Shown here piece after piece: positions 28,042 to 35,460 of a stretch of DNA of 38,012 nucleotides. Positions within the stretch are counted from its first letter, which is position 1; the number at the start of each line of letters is the position of its first letter. Source of the DNA: Lachnospiraceae bacterium. Its GTDB lineage: Bacteria; Bacillota; Clostridia; Lachnospirales; Lachnospiraceae. The notes beneath the pieces are model-generated. The model worked only from the letters and a program-made list of their open reading frames with translations, made no database searches and had not been told where the DNA came from. The DNA is taken from NCBI GenBank assembly GCA_024694965.1, contig JAILJC010000058.1, positions 1 through 38,012 of the forward strand, written 5' to 3'. A program made the position numbers and the translations under genes.

Positions 28042-28050
28042 ATTTTACCA
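28042..28050 (-). promoter_or_regulatory. Candidate extended -10 promoter of the EIIC-EAL operon
   Basis: On the minus strand TGG followed by TAAAAT (28047-28042) forms an extended -10, with no good -35. The transcript would start near 28035. A small hairpin (CACCC with GGGTG, 28021-28033) would lie at its very 5' end. Confidence 0.45.
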
Positions 28051-28244
28051 CATTTTGATAACCGATGCACGAAAAATCAGTGTTTTAACCAAAAAGAATA
28101 CACGATTACGACGGGTGGCATATGGGGTCTCAGGAGAGTCGCTGTCGAAATTTCATAAATCGCACCTGTAATATAACGCTTATTTTAACAAAAATACACA
28201 AATAGTTGGTGTTTTTTAATCCGGAGGGCACAATATATTGATTC
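28051..28244. other. Intergenic region between divergent PTS-like genes
   Basis: The gap 27992-28351 separates the EIIC-EAL operon from the HPr-like gene. Apart from the two promoters, about 190 bases remain. I checked them by eye for cyclic-di-GMP, glycine, TPP, SAM and T-box riboswitch hallmarks and for a tRNA, and found none. No catabolite-responsive palindrome was recognised. No ORF in it looks like a protein gene. Confidence 0.4.
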
Positions 28245-28273
28245 TTGACATTGTGATATCTTCGGTGTAAAGT
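28245..28273 (+). promoter_or_regulatory. Strong promoter of the HPr-like gene
   Basis: Consensus -35 TTGACA (28245-28250), a 17-base spacer and TAAAGT (28268-28273). The start would be near 28280, leaving a leader of about 70 bases with a stem of eight to nine base pairs (28283-28291 with 28308-28316). Confidence 0.8.
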
Positions 28274-28351
28274 GCTATCTAAGAATTTTGGAGGTATTTT
28301 TGAAGGGTCAAAATTCCGGGGGGAATCATTAATGAGGAAGGGGTGTTTATT

Positions 28352-28579
28352 ATGATGAATGAGTGCAGGATAAGGTTGGATCTGGATAATGCCGGCGAGT
28401 TCGTTAGGAAGGCCTCGAAGTGTGATTTTGATATTGATATCTCATACAATCATTTTATAATCGATGCCAAGTCTATGCTCGGTGTGCTGGGGCTTGACTT
28501 TTCCAAGATCCTCACCGTTAAGTACGGCGGACAGGATAGTGAGTTTGACGGAATGATCAAACGCCTGGCTGTCGGCTGA
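28352..28579 (+). CDS. HPr-family protein lacking the phosphorylated histidine (Crh-like)
   Basis: A 75-residue relative of the PTS carrier HPr. The stretch from ASKCDFDIDISYN to IDAKSMLGVLGL aligns with ASKYDADVNLEYN and VNLKSIMGVMSL of B. subtilis HPr. The loop GIHARPA with the active His15 is missing. The regulatory serine is kept as Ser41 in AKSMLG, equivalent to Ser46. It therefore cannot carry phosphate in the usual PTS chain but could be a target of an HPr kinase, like Crh (inference). It has its own promoter and terminator. The ATG at 28352 is eight bases after AGGAAGGGG; a GTG at 28343 overlaps that site. Confidence 0.82.
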   Translation: MMNECRIRLDLDNAGEFVRKASKCDFDIDISYNHFIIDAKSMLGVLGLDFSKILTVKYGGQDSEFDGMIKRLAVG

Positions 28580-28604
28580 TGACAGGGAGATTTAATATAG
28601 TGTT

Positions 28605-28637
28605 TAAGAAACCGCGGATTTATTCCGCGGTTTTCTT
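28605..28637 (+). terminator. Terminator of the HPr-like gene
   Basis: A ten-base-pair stem (AAACCGCGGA at 28609-28618 with TCCGCGGTTT at 28624-28633), a five-base loop and a short T run. It closes the single-gene unit. Confidence 0.88.
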
Positions 28638-28660
28638 ATATATGATATACTCATATCATG

Positions 28661-28723
28661 TGGCACGGGGACGGTTCTTTTGCCAGACAAAAAACGCCTG
28701 GCAAAAGAACCGTCCCCGTGCCA
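28661..28723. repeat. Inverted pair of REP-like palindromes
   Basis: A perfect 26-base inverted repeat (28661-28686 and 28698-28723) with an 11-base loop. Each arm holds the 25-base unit also found at 21831-21855, with the core GGGGACGGTTCTTTT. The arrangement of two REP units in opposite orientation is like a REPIN. It lies between the HPr-like terminator and the helicase promoter. Confidence 0.85.
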
Positions 28724-28745
28724 GAAACTTCCCCGTTTCGTATTG

Positions 28746-28754
28746 TGGTATAAT
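28746..28754 (+). promoter_or_regulatory. Extended -10 promoter of the helicase gene
   Basis: TGG followed by a perfect TATAAT (28749-28754). No clear -35 is seen. The predicted start near 28761 coincides with the ATG at 28762, which raises the possibility of a leaderless transcript. Confidence 0.55.
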
Positions 28755-28761
28755 GAAATAT

Positions 28762-31131
28762 ATGGAAGGAAATACACTCAGAAACACGATCGGCATATCC
28801 GTGCGCGACCTCGTTGAGTTCGTGCTGCGTACCGGTGATATCGATAACCGCAGGAAGTCGGGACAGGATGTAAACCTGATGCTAGAAGGTGCGCGTATAC
28901 ACCGCATGATACAGCAGGGAATGGGTCCCGGCTATCAGTCCGAGGTATACCTTAAGAAGCTTATAACACTCGATGATTTTGACATAATGATCGAGGGACG
29001 CGCAGACGGGATAATAAGTGAGGATGACCGTTATATCATAGACGAGATAAAAACCCTGTATATGGACCTTGACAGGCTTAAGGCTCCGCAGCCCGTGCAC
29101 CTTGCTCAGGCGAAGTGTTACGCATTTATATTTGCGGAGGAGGAGAAGCTTTCCGAGATCACGGTCCGCATGACTTATGTAAACCAAATATCTCTTGAAA
29201 CAAGATACTTCCATGAAACATATACATACCGCGAGATAGCCGCCTGGTTTGACTCTCTTATTGAGAGCTACAAAAGATGGGCTCATTTTGAGTTTGAGTT
29301 TAAAAAGATAAGGAATGAGTCCATAGAAAAGGTCAATTTTCCTTTCGAATACAGGAAGGGGCAGAAGGAACTTACCTCGCAGGTATACAGGACAATATAT
29401 CACGGGCGCAAGCTTTTCCTTGAGGCTCCAACGGGAGTGGGCAAGACGGTGTCCACGGTATTTCCGTCCGTTAAGGCACTTGGCGGCGGACTTGCCGACA
29501 AGATATTTTACCTTACCGCAAAGACGGTGACGCGTACCGTGGCGGCCGAGTGTTTTGATAAATTAAGGGAGCAGGGGCTTAAACTTAAATCGGTAGTGAT
29601 AACCGCAAAGGAAAAGATATGTCCGCTTGAGAAACCGGAATGCAATCCCGATGCCTGCGACCGTGCGGGAGGGCATTATGACAGGATAAACGATGCGATG
29701 TACGACCTGCTCATGCACGAGGATTCTTTTACCAGGGAGAAGATCGAAGAGTACGCACTTAAACACCGTGTATGTCCTTTTGAACTCTGTCTTGATATGT
29801 CCCTTTTTTCGGACACTGTGATCTGCGACTACAATTATGTTTTTGATCCGAATGTTTATTTAAGACGATTCTTTTCCGATGCTTCCGGGCAGAGTTATAT
29901 CTTCCTTGTCGATGAGGCGCACAATCTTGTGGAGCGTGGGATGAACATGTACAGCGCAGCCCTTTTAAAGGAGGATCTTCTTGTTTTAAAGCGTGTGGTA
30001 AAGGAGGCGGATCCAAAGCTTAACCGTGCCCTGGGTTCGTGCAACAGAAAGCTCCTTTTGCTTAAGAGGGAATGTGAGTCCTGTATGGTGCTTGATGAAA
30101 TAGGCGACATCATCCTTTCACTAAACAAGCTGATGGCCCGCCTTGAAACCTTCCTTGATGAGCAGGAACATTTTCCCTATATGGATGAAGTGCTCGACCT
30201 TTATTTCAGGGTAAGGCATTTCCTTAACATGTATGACAACATGAAGGAGGATGATTACAGGATATACTGCCGGCATACCGGAGCAGGTGACTTCATGATA
30301 AAGCTTTTGTGTGTCAATCCTTCAGAATCATTAAAGCTTCGGCTTATGAAGGGAAGGAGCACGATATTCTTTTCCGCGACCCTTCTTCCGGTTAAGTATT
30401 ATAAGGATATGCTCGGGGCCGACGAGGGTGATTACGAAGTGTATGCGGAATCGGTTTTCGATCCTAAAAAGAGGGGCCTGTTCATAGCCGCCGATGTAAG
30501 CTCAAAATACACCAGGCGCAACGAAAAGGAATATGCAACGATCGCTGAATATATAGCTGATGTTTGCTCGGCAAAGCCGGGAAATTACATGGTGTTTTTC
30601 CCTTCTCACGCCTTCCTTGAAAAGGTATATGAGATATTTGAAAGGGATCATTACGACGGGACGGGACGCCTCCTTAAACAGGGCAGCAATATGCGCGAGG
30701 AGGAGAGGGAAGAGTTTCTGTCGGGATTTAAAACAAATGACGGAACGCTCATCGGATTCTGCGTCATGGGCGGCATCTTTTCGGAAGGCATAGATCTTAA
30801 AAATGACAGCCTGATCGGTGCGCTCATAGTCGGTACCGGCCTTCCGATGGTATGCGAGGAACGCGGCATATTAAAGGAAGCTTATGAGATGAGCGGGTTA
30901 AACGGCTTTGATTATGCATACAGGTATCCCGGAATGAACAAGGTCCTGCAGGCCGCGGGGCGCGTTATAAGAACGGTTGACGATACCGGGGTTGTGGTGC
31001 TCCTTGATGAGCGTTTCTTACTTCCCGAGTACCTTAAGCTCTTCCCTAGGGAATGGAAGGATCACGAGCGGGTAAGGATATCGACGGCCTCGGAAAAGCT
31101 TACTGAGTTCTGGGAGGATATAGACGCCTGA
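28762..31131 (+). CDS. PD-(D/E)XK nuclease fused to DinG/Rad3-type iron-sulfur helicase
   Basis: A 789-residue protein. The N-terminal region (about 30-170) has the nuclease signature of the RecB/Cas4 type: GRADGI, DEIKT and QAKCY (the QxxxY motif). The helicase follows with Walker A EAPTGVGKT (about 222), a four-cysteine cluster between about 286 and 343 (CPLEKPEC, DAC, VCPFELC) typical of XPD/DinG iron-sulfur domains, and DEAH (about 383). The C-terminal half has the Helicase_C_2 blocks GSNMREEER, GIFSEGIDL and QAAGRVIRT. It probably repairs or processes DNA. The open frame runs back to 28579 through the palindromic repeat. Relatives start close to ISVRxLVEF, so the ATG at 28762 (or 28753) is preferred. 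Neither has a clear ribosome binding site. Confidence 0.88.
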   Translation: MEGNTLRNTIGISVRDLVEFVLRTGDIDNRRKSGQDVNLMLEGARIHRMIQQGMGPGYQSEVYLKKLITLDDFDIMIEGRADGIISEDDRYIIDEIKTLYMDLDRLKAPQPVHLAQAKCYAFIFAEEEKLSEITVRMTYVNQISLETRYFHETYTYREIAAWFDSLIESYKRWAHFEFEFKKIRNESIEKVNFPFEYRKGQKELTSQVYRTIYHGRKLFLEAPTGVGKTVSTVFPSVKALGGGLADKIFYLTAKTVTRTVAAECFDKLREQGLKLKSVVITAKEKICPLEKPECNPDACDRAGGHYDRINDAMYDLLMHEDSFTREKIEEYALKHRVCPFELCLDMSLFSDTVICDYNYVFDPNVYLRRFFSDASGQSYIFLVDEAHNLVERGMNMYSAALLKEDLLVLKRVVKEADPKLNRALGSCNRKLLLLKRECESCMVLDEIGDIILSLNKLMARLETFLDEQEHFPYMDEVLDLYFRVRHFLNMYDNMKEDDYRIYCRHTGAGDFMIKLLCVNPSESLKLRLMKGRSTIFFSATLLPVKYYKDMLGADEGDYEVYAESVFDPKKRGLFIAADVSSKYTRRNEKEYATIAEYIADVCSAKPGNYMVFFPSHAFLEKVYEIFERDHYDGTGRLLKQGSNMREEEREEFLSGFKTNDGTLIGFCVMGGIFSEGIDLKNDSLIGALIVGTGLPMVCEERGILKEAYEMSGLNGFDYAYRYPGMNKVLQAAGRVIRTVDDTGVVVLLDERFLLPEYLKLFPREWKDHERVRISTASEKLTEFWEDIDA

Positions 31132-31157
31132 GCGTTTGTGATATTTTACCGAAAATA

Positions 31158-31186
31158 TTGCGTTAAAAATCAGATTATTGTATAAT
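31158..31186 (+). promoter_or_regulatory. Promoter of the chemoreceptor gene
   Basis: TTGCGT (31158-31163), a 17-base spacer and a perfect TATAAT (31181-31186). The transcript would start near 31193, about 30 bases before the ATG. This is a housekeeping-type promoter, not a flagellar sigma-D type. Confidence 0.75.
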
Positions 31187-31222
31187 CTTAATACTAAGCA
31201 TGCAATTCCAAGGGGGTACAAC

Positions 31223-32968
31223 ATGGAGAAACAGACGGATGCAAAAAAAGGCGACGTTAAGAAGAACGCCGTTAAACCAAATACTTCAAAAAAGAACAGC
31301 GAGAAGGTCTCTTTTCTGAATTCGATTTGTTTTAAGATCATGATGCTGGTGATCGCATCTTTGGTGGTTGCGGTCTTTGTTGTCATGCTGCTTACCATCA
31401 CAAGGTTTAAGAAGGCGATGGTCACGCAGATGAACACACAGCTTCTTTATATGGCAGAGACGGAGAAGAATGTTATCGACGTTGAGACTGGCGGCGTTGT
31501 GCAGATGATATCCAATTATGCCGACATACTCGATACCGTAAGGATCGACGGATATACGACCAACAATATCATGCTGGTAACCGAGGAAGGCTTCGTTAAG
31601 TACAGCCAGAACGGCTACCTTTCGGGTGAGGATATCACGATCCAGGAATTCTTTGATATGCACGCAAAGGGCGACAGCGGCCTGTTTGAATACAAGCTTC
31701 CGAACGGAGATGAAAGGCTGGCGGCTTATTCCATCATCAAGGTCAACTGGCTGCTCGTATGTGATGTATCAAAGGCCGAGGTAATGAGCAAGGCAAATAC
31801 GATAAGGAACACGGCCATCCTGGTTGCGGTGGGCGTACTCGTTGTGTGTGCCGTGATCGCATATATCTTAAGCCTTATGATCGTAAAGCCCATTAAAATG
31901 CTTACCGAAGTTATCGTAAGGACTTCGGAGTTTAACTTTAAAAAGAGCAAAAGGGCGGATGAACTGTGCAAGCGTCATGACGAGACAGGCGGCATGGCAA
32001 GGGCCGTAGTGCTTATGAGGAGCAACCTTGCCAATATGGTAGGCAGCATTGAAAATGCGAGCACCAAGATCGACGGCAATGTTAACCAGCTGCAGGATGT
32101 TACAAACGTTGTCAATAATATGTGTACCGACAATTCCGCAACGACCCAGGAACTGGCAGCCGGAATGGAAGAAACCGCAGCAACGACCGAGAGCATTTAC
32201 GCAAACATCGGTTATATGCAAAACGGCGCAAAGGATATCACGACCCTGTCGGAAAACGGCGATGCTTTAAGTGTCGAGGTTATGGAACGTGCAAATGCAC
32301 TGCGTGATAAAACTATGGATGCAACACGCAGGACCAATGAAACATACAATTCCGTTAAGATACGTTCGGCGAATGCCATCGAGGGCAGCAAGGCCGTAAG
32401 CAAGATAAACGAGCTTACAGAAGCTATCATGTCCATTTCTTCACAGACAAGCCTGCTTGCGCTTAACGCAAGTATCGAGGCTGCCCGTGCCGGTGAAGCG
32501 GGCCGCGGATTTGCGGTTGTTGCGACCGAGATCGGACACCTTGCCGAGCAGACCAGCAAATCGGTTACCGATATCAACGGTATAGTAGGTGAAGTTAATG
32601 CGGCTGTTGCCAACATGACCTCATGTCTTGAGGAAACGACGGCCTTCCTTGAAAATACGGTACTTAACGATTATCAGGAATTCGCCGATGTCAGCGAGCA
32701 GTACAGCGCGGATGCTATCGAGTTCAAGCGCAGCATGAATGACGTACACGAGTCGATCATAAACCTGGCCGATTCGATATCAAAGATCTCCGATGCGATA
32801 TCTCGTATCACTTCAACAGTCGGAGAGTCAACACTCGGCGTTACCGATATCGCTGATAAGACGACCGACATGGTTTCAAGGACTTCAAGGACCAACGATC
32901 TGGTTGAGGAAAGCCTGCAGTGCGTTGAACAGCTTAAGTCCATAGTCGGTGAATTTATCATTGAATAG
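31223..32968 (+). CDS. Methyl-accepting chemotaxis protein
   Basis: Transmembrane chemoreceptor of 581 residues. A lysine-rich cytoplasmic N terminus (1-35) precedes TM1 (about 37-60), a short Cache-like sensor (about 61-195), TM2 (about 197-221), HAMP and the signalling coiled coil. The highly conserved hairpin [20 protein letters not shown] lies at 410-429. It relays ligand binding to CheA and CheW; no che gene is in the window. The ATG at 31223 is six bases after AAGGGGG. The open frame upstream to 31178 overlaps the promoter and is not coding. Confidence 0.95.
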   Translation: MEKQTDAKKGDVKKNAVKPNTSKKNSEKVSFLNSICFKIMMLVIASLVVAVFVVMLLTITRFKKAMVTQMNTQLLYMAETEKNVIDVETGGVVQMISNYADILDTVRIDGYTTNNIMLVTEEGFVKYSQNGYLSGEDITIQEFFDMHAKGDSGLFEYKLPNGDERLAAYSIIKVNWLLVCDVSKAEVMSKANTIRNTAILVAVGVLVVCAVIAYILSLMIVKPIKMLTEVIVRTSEFNFKKSKRADELCKRHDETGGMARAVVLMRSNLANMVGSIENASTKIDGNVNQLQDVTNVVNNMCTDNSATTQELAAGMEETAATTESIYANIGYMQNGAKDITTLSENGDALSVEVMERANALRDKTMDATRRTNETYNSVKIRSANAIEGSKAVSKINELTEAIMSISSQTSLLALNASIEAARAGEAGRGFAVVATEIGHLAEQTSKSVTDINGIVGEVNAAVANMTSCLEETTAFLENTVLNDYQEFADVSEQYSADAIEFKRSMNDVHESIINLADSISKISDAISRITSTVGESTLGVTDIADKTTDMVSRTSRTNDLVEESLQCVEQLKSIVGEFIIE

Positions 32969-32989
32969 TAGGATATGATGTAATAAAAT
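32961..32989 (+). promoter_or_regulatory. Candidate promoter of argC
   Basis: TTGAAT (32961-32966), a 17-base spacer and TAAAAT (32984-32989), overlapping the chemoreceptor stop codon. The start would be near 32996, just before the hairpin at 33002-33031. Confidence 0.5.
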
Positions 32990-33001
32990 ATGTTCTATGT
33001 G

Positions 33002-33031
33002 GAGCCGCGGGCTGCGCCCGCAGCTCTTTTT
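33002..33031 (+). terminator. GC-rich intrinsic terminator between the chemoreceptor and argC
   Basis: GAGC, one mismatch, then GCGGGC pairs with GCCCGC and GCTC around a TGC loop (33002-33026), followed by five T. It ends the chemoreceptor transcript. If the promoter at 32961-32989 is real, it also lies in the argC leader. Confidence 0.85.
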
Positions 33032-33044
33032 ATGAGGAGGAAAT

Positions 33045-34007
33045 ATGACAAAGGTTTACATAGACGGAAGCGCCGGTACCACGGGCCTTCGTATAAACGA
33101 GCGTTTTAAGGGCAGGGATGATATTGACATCATCCGTATTCCCGAGGAGCTTCGCAAGGACAATAATGAGCGGGCAAAGTATCTTAACGAGGCCGACATC
33201 GCGTTCCTCTGCCTGCCCGATGATGCATCGAGGGAAGCGGTTTCTCTGATGGATCCCGGCAATGACAGGACGGTCCTTATAGATGCTTCCACGGCACACC
33301 GCACTGATCCGGGCTGGGCATACGGGATACCCGAGCTTTCGGGAGAGTTCAGGGAAAAGATAAGGCACAGCAGGAGGATAGCGGTCCCGGGATGTTATGC
33401 ATCAGGATTTATAATGACGGTATATCCTCTTATAAAAGAGGGTGTGATCCCCGACGATTATCCTGTCACGGTAAGTGCGCTTTCGGGTTACAGCGGAGCC
33501 GGGAAAAAGGCAATAGCGATGTATGAGGGAGAAAGCAAGGGCGAGGAGCTTTACGCACCCAGGCAGTATGCACTTTCCCAGCAGCATAAGCACTTAAAGG
33601 AAATGCAGCATGTAACGGGACTTAAACATACTCCGATTTTTACTCCGGTGGTGGATGATTATTACTGCGGCATGCTGGTGACTCTTCCCCTGTATACGCA
33701 TCTTTTAAAGAAGAAGGTAAGCCCCGGGGAACTGAGGGATCTGATGGCAGCGTATTATGAGGGTGAAGCCTTTGTTAAGGTGAAGCCTTTCGGGGCCGAA
33801 GAAGACAAGGGCGGTTTCCTTTCGGCCAATGATATGCGGGGCCGCGATGATATGGAGATATATGTCACGGGAAACGATGAGCGGATCATAATAAACGCAA
33901 GCTTTGACAACCTGGGGAAGGGTGCTTCCGGCGCCGCGATCCAGTGCATGAACATAGTGCTCGGCCTTCCCGAAGCTACGGGATTAAATATTTTGGCTTC
34001 CCCCTAA
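33045..34007 (+). CDS. argC: N-acetyl-gamma-glutamyl-phosphate reductase, short (type 2) form
   Basis: NADPH-dependent reductase of arginine biosynthesis, making N-acetylglutamate semialdehyde. The nucleotide-binding motif GSAGTTG lies at 8-14 and the catalytic Cys117 in VPGCYASGF. The length of 320 residues and the sequence style fit the type 2 enzyme (about 310-320 residues) rather than the 345-residue type 1. GAGGAGG precedes the ATG. It stands alone here, away from other arg genes. Confidence 0.93.
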   Translation: MTKVYIDGSAGTTGLRINERFKGRDDIDIIRIPEELRKDNNERAKYLNEADIAFLCLPDDASREAVSLMDPGNDRTVLIDASTAHRTDPGWAYGIPELSGEFREKIRHSRRIAVPGCYASGFIMTVYPLIKEGVIPDDYPVTVSALSGYSGAGKKAIAMYEGESKGEELYAPRQYALSQQHKHLKEMQHVTGLKHTPIFTPVVDDYYCGMLVTLPLYTHLLKKKVSPGELRDLMAAYYEGEAFVKVKPFGAEEDKGGFLSANDMRGRDDMEIYVTGNDERIIINASFDNLGKGASGAAIQCMNIVLGLPEATGLNILASP

Positions 34008-34055
34008 GGAAAGCCGGCAGAGAAGCAGACTGATGAAGAGAAAGAGGTAAATATT

Positions 34056-34850
34056 ATGGCAATAGATCTGTTTTCGATAGGGCCCTTTACGGTTCACGGT
34101 TACGGCCTGATGATAGGCCTGGGTTTTGTACTCGGGATACTGGTGGGCGGCCGCATGGCGAAACGCTGCGGGCTGTCCGAGGATCATCTCATAAACATTG
34201 CGATGTGCGTGCTCATTTTCGGTTTCATGGGCGGTAAGCTTTTATACCTTCTGGTCAACTTTAAGGATTTTATAGCTTCTCCGCTTGCCATGCTCGGATC
34301 CGAAGGCTTTGTCGTGTACGGCGGCATAATCACCGGCATACTTTCCATCTATATCTACAGCAGGATAAAAAAGCTTGACTTTATTACTTATATGGACCTG
34401 CTTTCGGCTCCGGTCGCGATAACGCAGGGACTCGGAAGGGTAGGCTGTTTCATGGCCGGCTGCTGCTACGGCAAACCGACTTCATCCCATTTCGGTGTTG
34501 TTTTCCCCGACGGATGTCTTGCGCCTGCGGGCGTGAGCCTTATACCCACGCAGCTTATTTCGGCGGCCTTTGACCTTGCGGTTGCCATATTCCTTATAAT
34601 AATGTTCAAAAAAGTAAGATACAGCGGTATCATATCCGGACTGTATCTTATGTTCTACGGCGTGGGCCGTTTCATTATTGAATTCTTCAGGGGTGACGTT
34701 GAAAGGGGAACCCTCGCGGGACTTCCGACATCACAGTTCCTCTCGATATTCATGGTGATCTTTGCTGCGATATACCTGTATATCCACCGTAAGAGGGCCG
34801 TGCAGCCGGAATACATTATTCAATCTTCCCAAAATCACGATAATACCTGA
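34056..34850 (+). CDS. lgt: Prolipoprotein diacylglyceryl transferase family protein
   Basis: Membrane enzyme that adds diacylglycerol from phosphatidylglycerol to the lipobox cysteine of prolipoproteins. About seven helices are predicted. Signature blocks are the N-terminal TVHGYGLMIGLGF, VYGGII at 87-92 (HGG in E. coli Lgt) and GRVGCFMAGCCYG at 127-139 (GRIGNFINGE in E. coli). The cysteine-rich version belongs to a divergent branch common in clostridia, so function is inferred from family. It follows argC by 48 bases. Its last 35 bases overlap the end of lepB on the other strand. Confidence 0.87.
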   Translation: MAIDLFSIGPFTVHGYGLMIGLGFVLGILVGGRMAKRCGLSEDHLINIAMCVLIFGFMGGKLLYLLVNFKDFIASPLAMLGSEGFVVYGGIITGILSIYIYSRIKKLDFITYMDLLSAPVAITQGLGRVGCFMAGCCYGKPTSSHFGVVFPDGCLAPAGVSLIPTQLISAAFDLAVAIFLIIMFKKVRYSGIISGLYLMFYGVGRFIIEFFRGDVERGTLAGLPTSQFLSIFMVIFAAIYLYIHRKRAVQPEYIIQSSQNHDNT

Positions 34851-35385
34851 ATACCGCCTTGCCAAGAATCTTTTCCCTGTGCAGGAACGGGTGTACCCAG
34901 AACCTTGAGTCGGCCGACTGGTTACGGTTGTCACCCATCATGAAATAGCAGCCTTCGGGAATGGTAACGGGGCCGTAATCACCCACCGCATCAACCTTGA
35001 CATAAGGCTCGTCAAGCGGCATGTCGGCACCGTCTATATACACACGTCCGTCCTTTACTTCAAGCATTTCACCGGGAAGTCCGATCACACGCTTTATGAA
35101 CAGCTGGCTTTCGTCGTCGGGATATTTGAAGATGATGATATCGCCGCGCTTGGGATCGTTTTTCTTATATGCCAGGCGGTTACCGAATATCCTGTCGCCC
35201 GTCATTATCGTGGGTTCCATGGATGCCGAAGGTATCACGGCGTTTACCAGGATGAACATGTTCACGACGACCGCGACAACGACGGCGATCTCGAGCACAA
35301 GTACCCACTCCATTATCTCGCGTTTTACTTCAGCCTTGCTCATCTTCGGAGCAGGCAGTTTTTTTACAGAGTTGTTATCAGACAT
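34816..35385 (-). CDS. lepB: Type I signal peptidase
   Basis: Cleaves signal peptides from exported proteins at the outer face of the membrane. One N-terminal membrane anchor (about 27-50) precedes the catalytic domain. Ser55 in SASMEPT and Lys98 in FIKRVIGLPGE form the dyad, and GDNRNQSADSR is the late conserved box. The length of 189 residues fits Gram-positive SipS types. The ATG at 35385 follows GAGGTGG; an in-frame TTG at 35397 precedes that site and is not used. It converges with lgt and diverges from the MBOAT gene. Confidence 0.96.
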   Translation of the reverse strand: MSDNNSVKKLPAPKMSKAEVKREIMEWVLVLEIAVVVAVVVNMFILVNAVIPSASMEPTIMTGDRIFGNRLAYKKNDPKRGDIIIFKYPDDESQLFIKRVIGLPGEMLEVKDGRVYIDGADMPLDEPYVKVDAVGDYGPVTIPEGCYFMMGDNRNQSADSRFWVHPFLHREKILGKAVFRYYRDFGKIE

Positions 35386-35397
35386 TTTCCACCTCAA

Positions 35398-35426
35398 TTG
35401 ACTACGTTTCCCTATTATAGTACAAT
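35398..35426 (+). promoter_or_regulatory. Promoter of the MBOAT-SGNH operon
   Basis: TTGACT (35398-35403), a 17-base spacer and TACAAT (35421-35426). Transcription would start near 35433. This places the open frame before 35461 upstream of the transcript and decides the start codon. Confidence 0.75.
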
Positions 35427-35442
35427 CGTAGGCGAATTACAA
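35414..35442 (-). promoter_or_regulatory. Promoter of lepB
   Basis: On the minus strand: TTGTAA (35442-35437), a 17-base spacer and a perfect TATAAT (35419-35414). It interlocks with the divergent promoter at 35398-35426; the two -10 boxes are one base apart. Confidence 0.75.
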
Positions 35443-35460
35443 GGATGGGGTGCAGGCAAG

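Noticed and set aside
27843-28171. Small plus-strand frames at the EIIC-EAL start region
   Set aside because: Composition is not protein-like, and they overlap a real gene and its promoter.
28081-28200. Possible riboswitch or tRNA between the EIIC-EAL operon and the HPr-like gene
   Set aside because: Fragments such as GGAGAG and CTGAGA recall glycine and TPP motifs, but the other conserved blocks and pairing are missing. No tRNA T-arm is present.
28579-28761. Upstream extension of the helicase reading frame
   Set aside because: It runs through a terminator, an inverted palindromic repeat and a promoter, and relatives of the protein begin near 28762.
31178-31222. N-terminal extension of the chemoreceptor
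   Set aside because: It overlaps the -10 element; the ATG at 31223 has a good ribosome binding site.
35398-35460. N-terminal extension of the MBOAT protein from a TTG
   Set aside because: This stretch contains both promoters; the predicted RNA start is near 35433.
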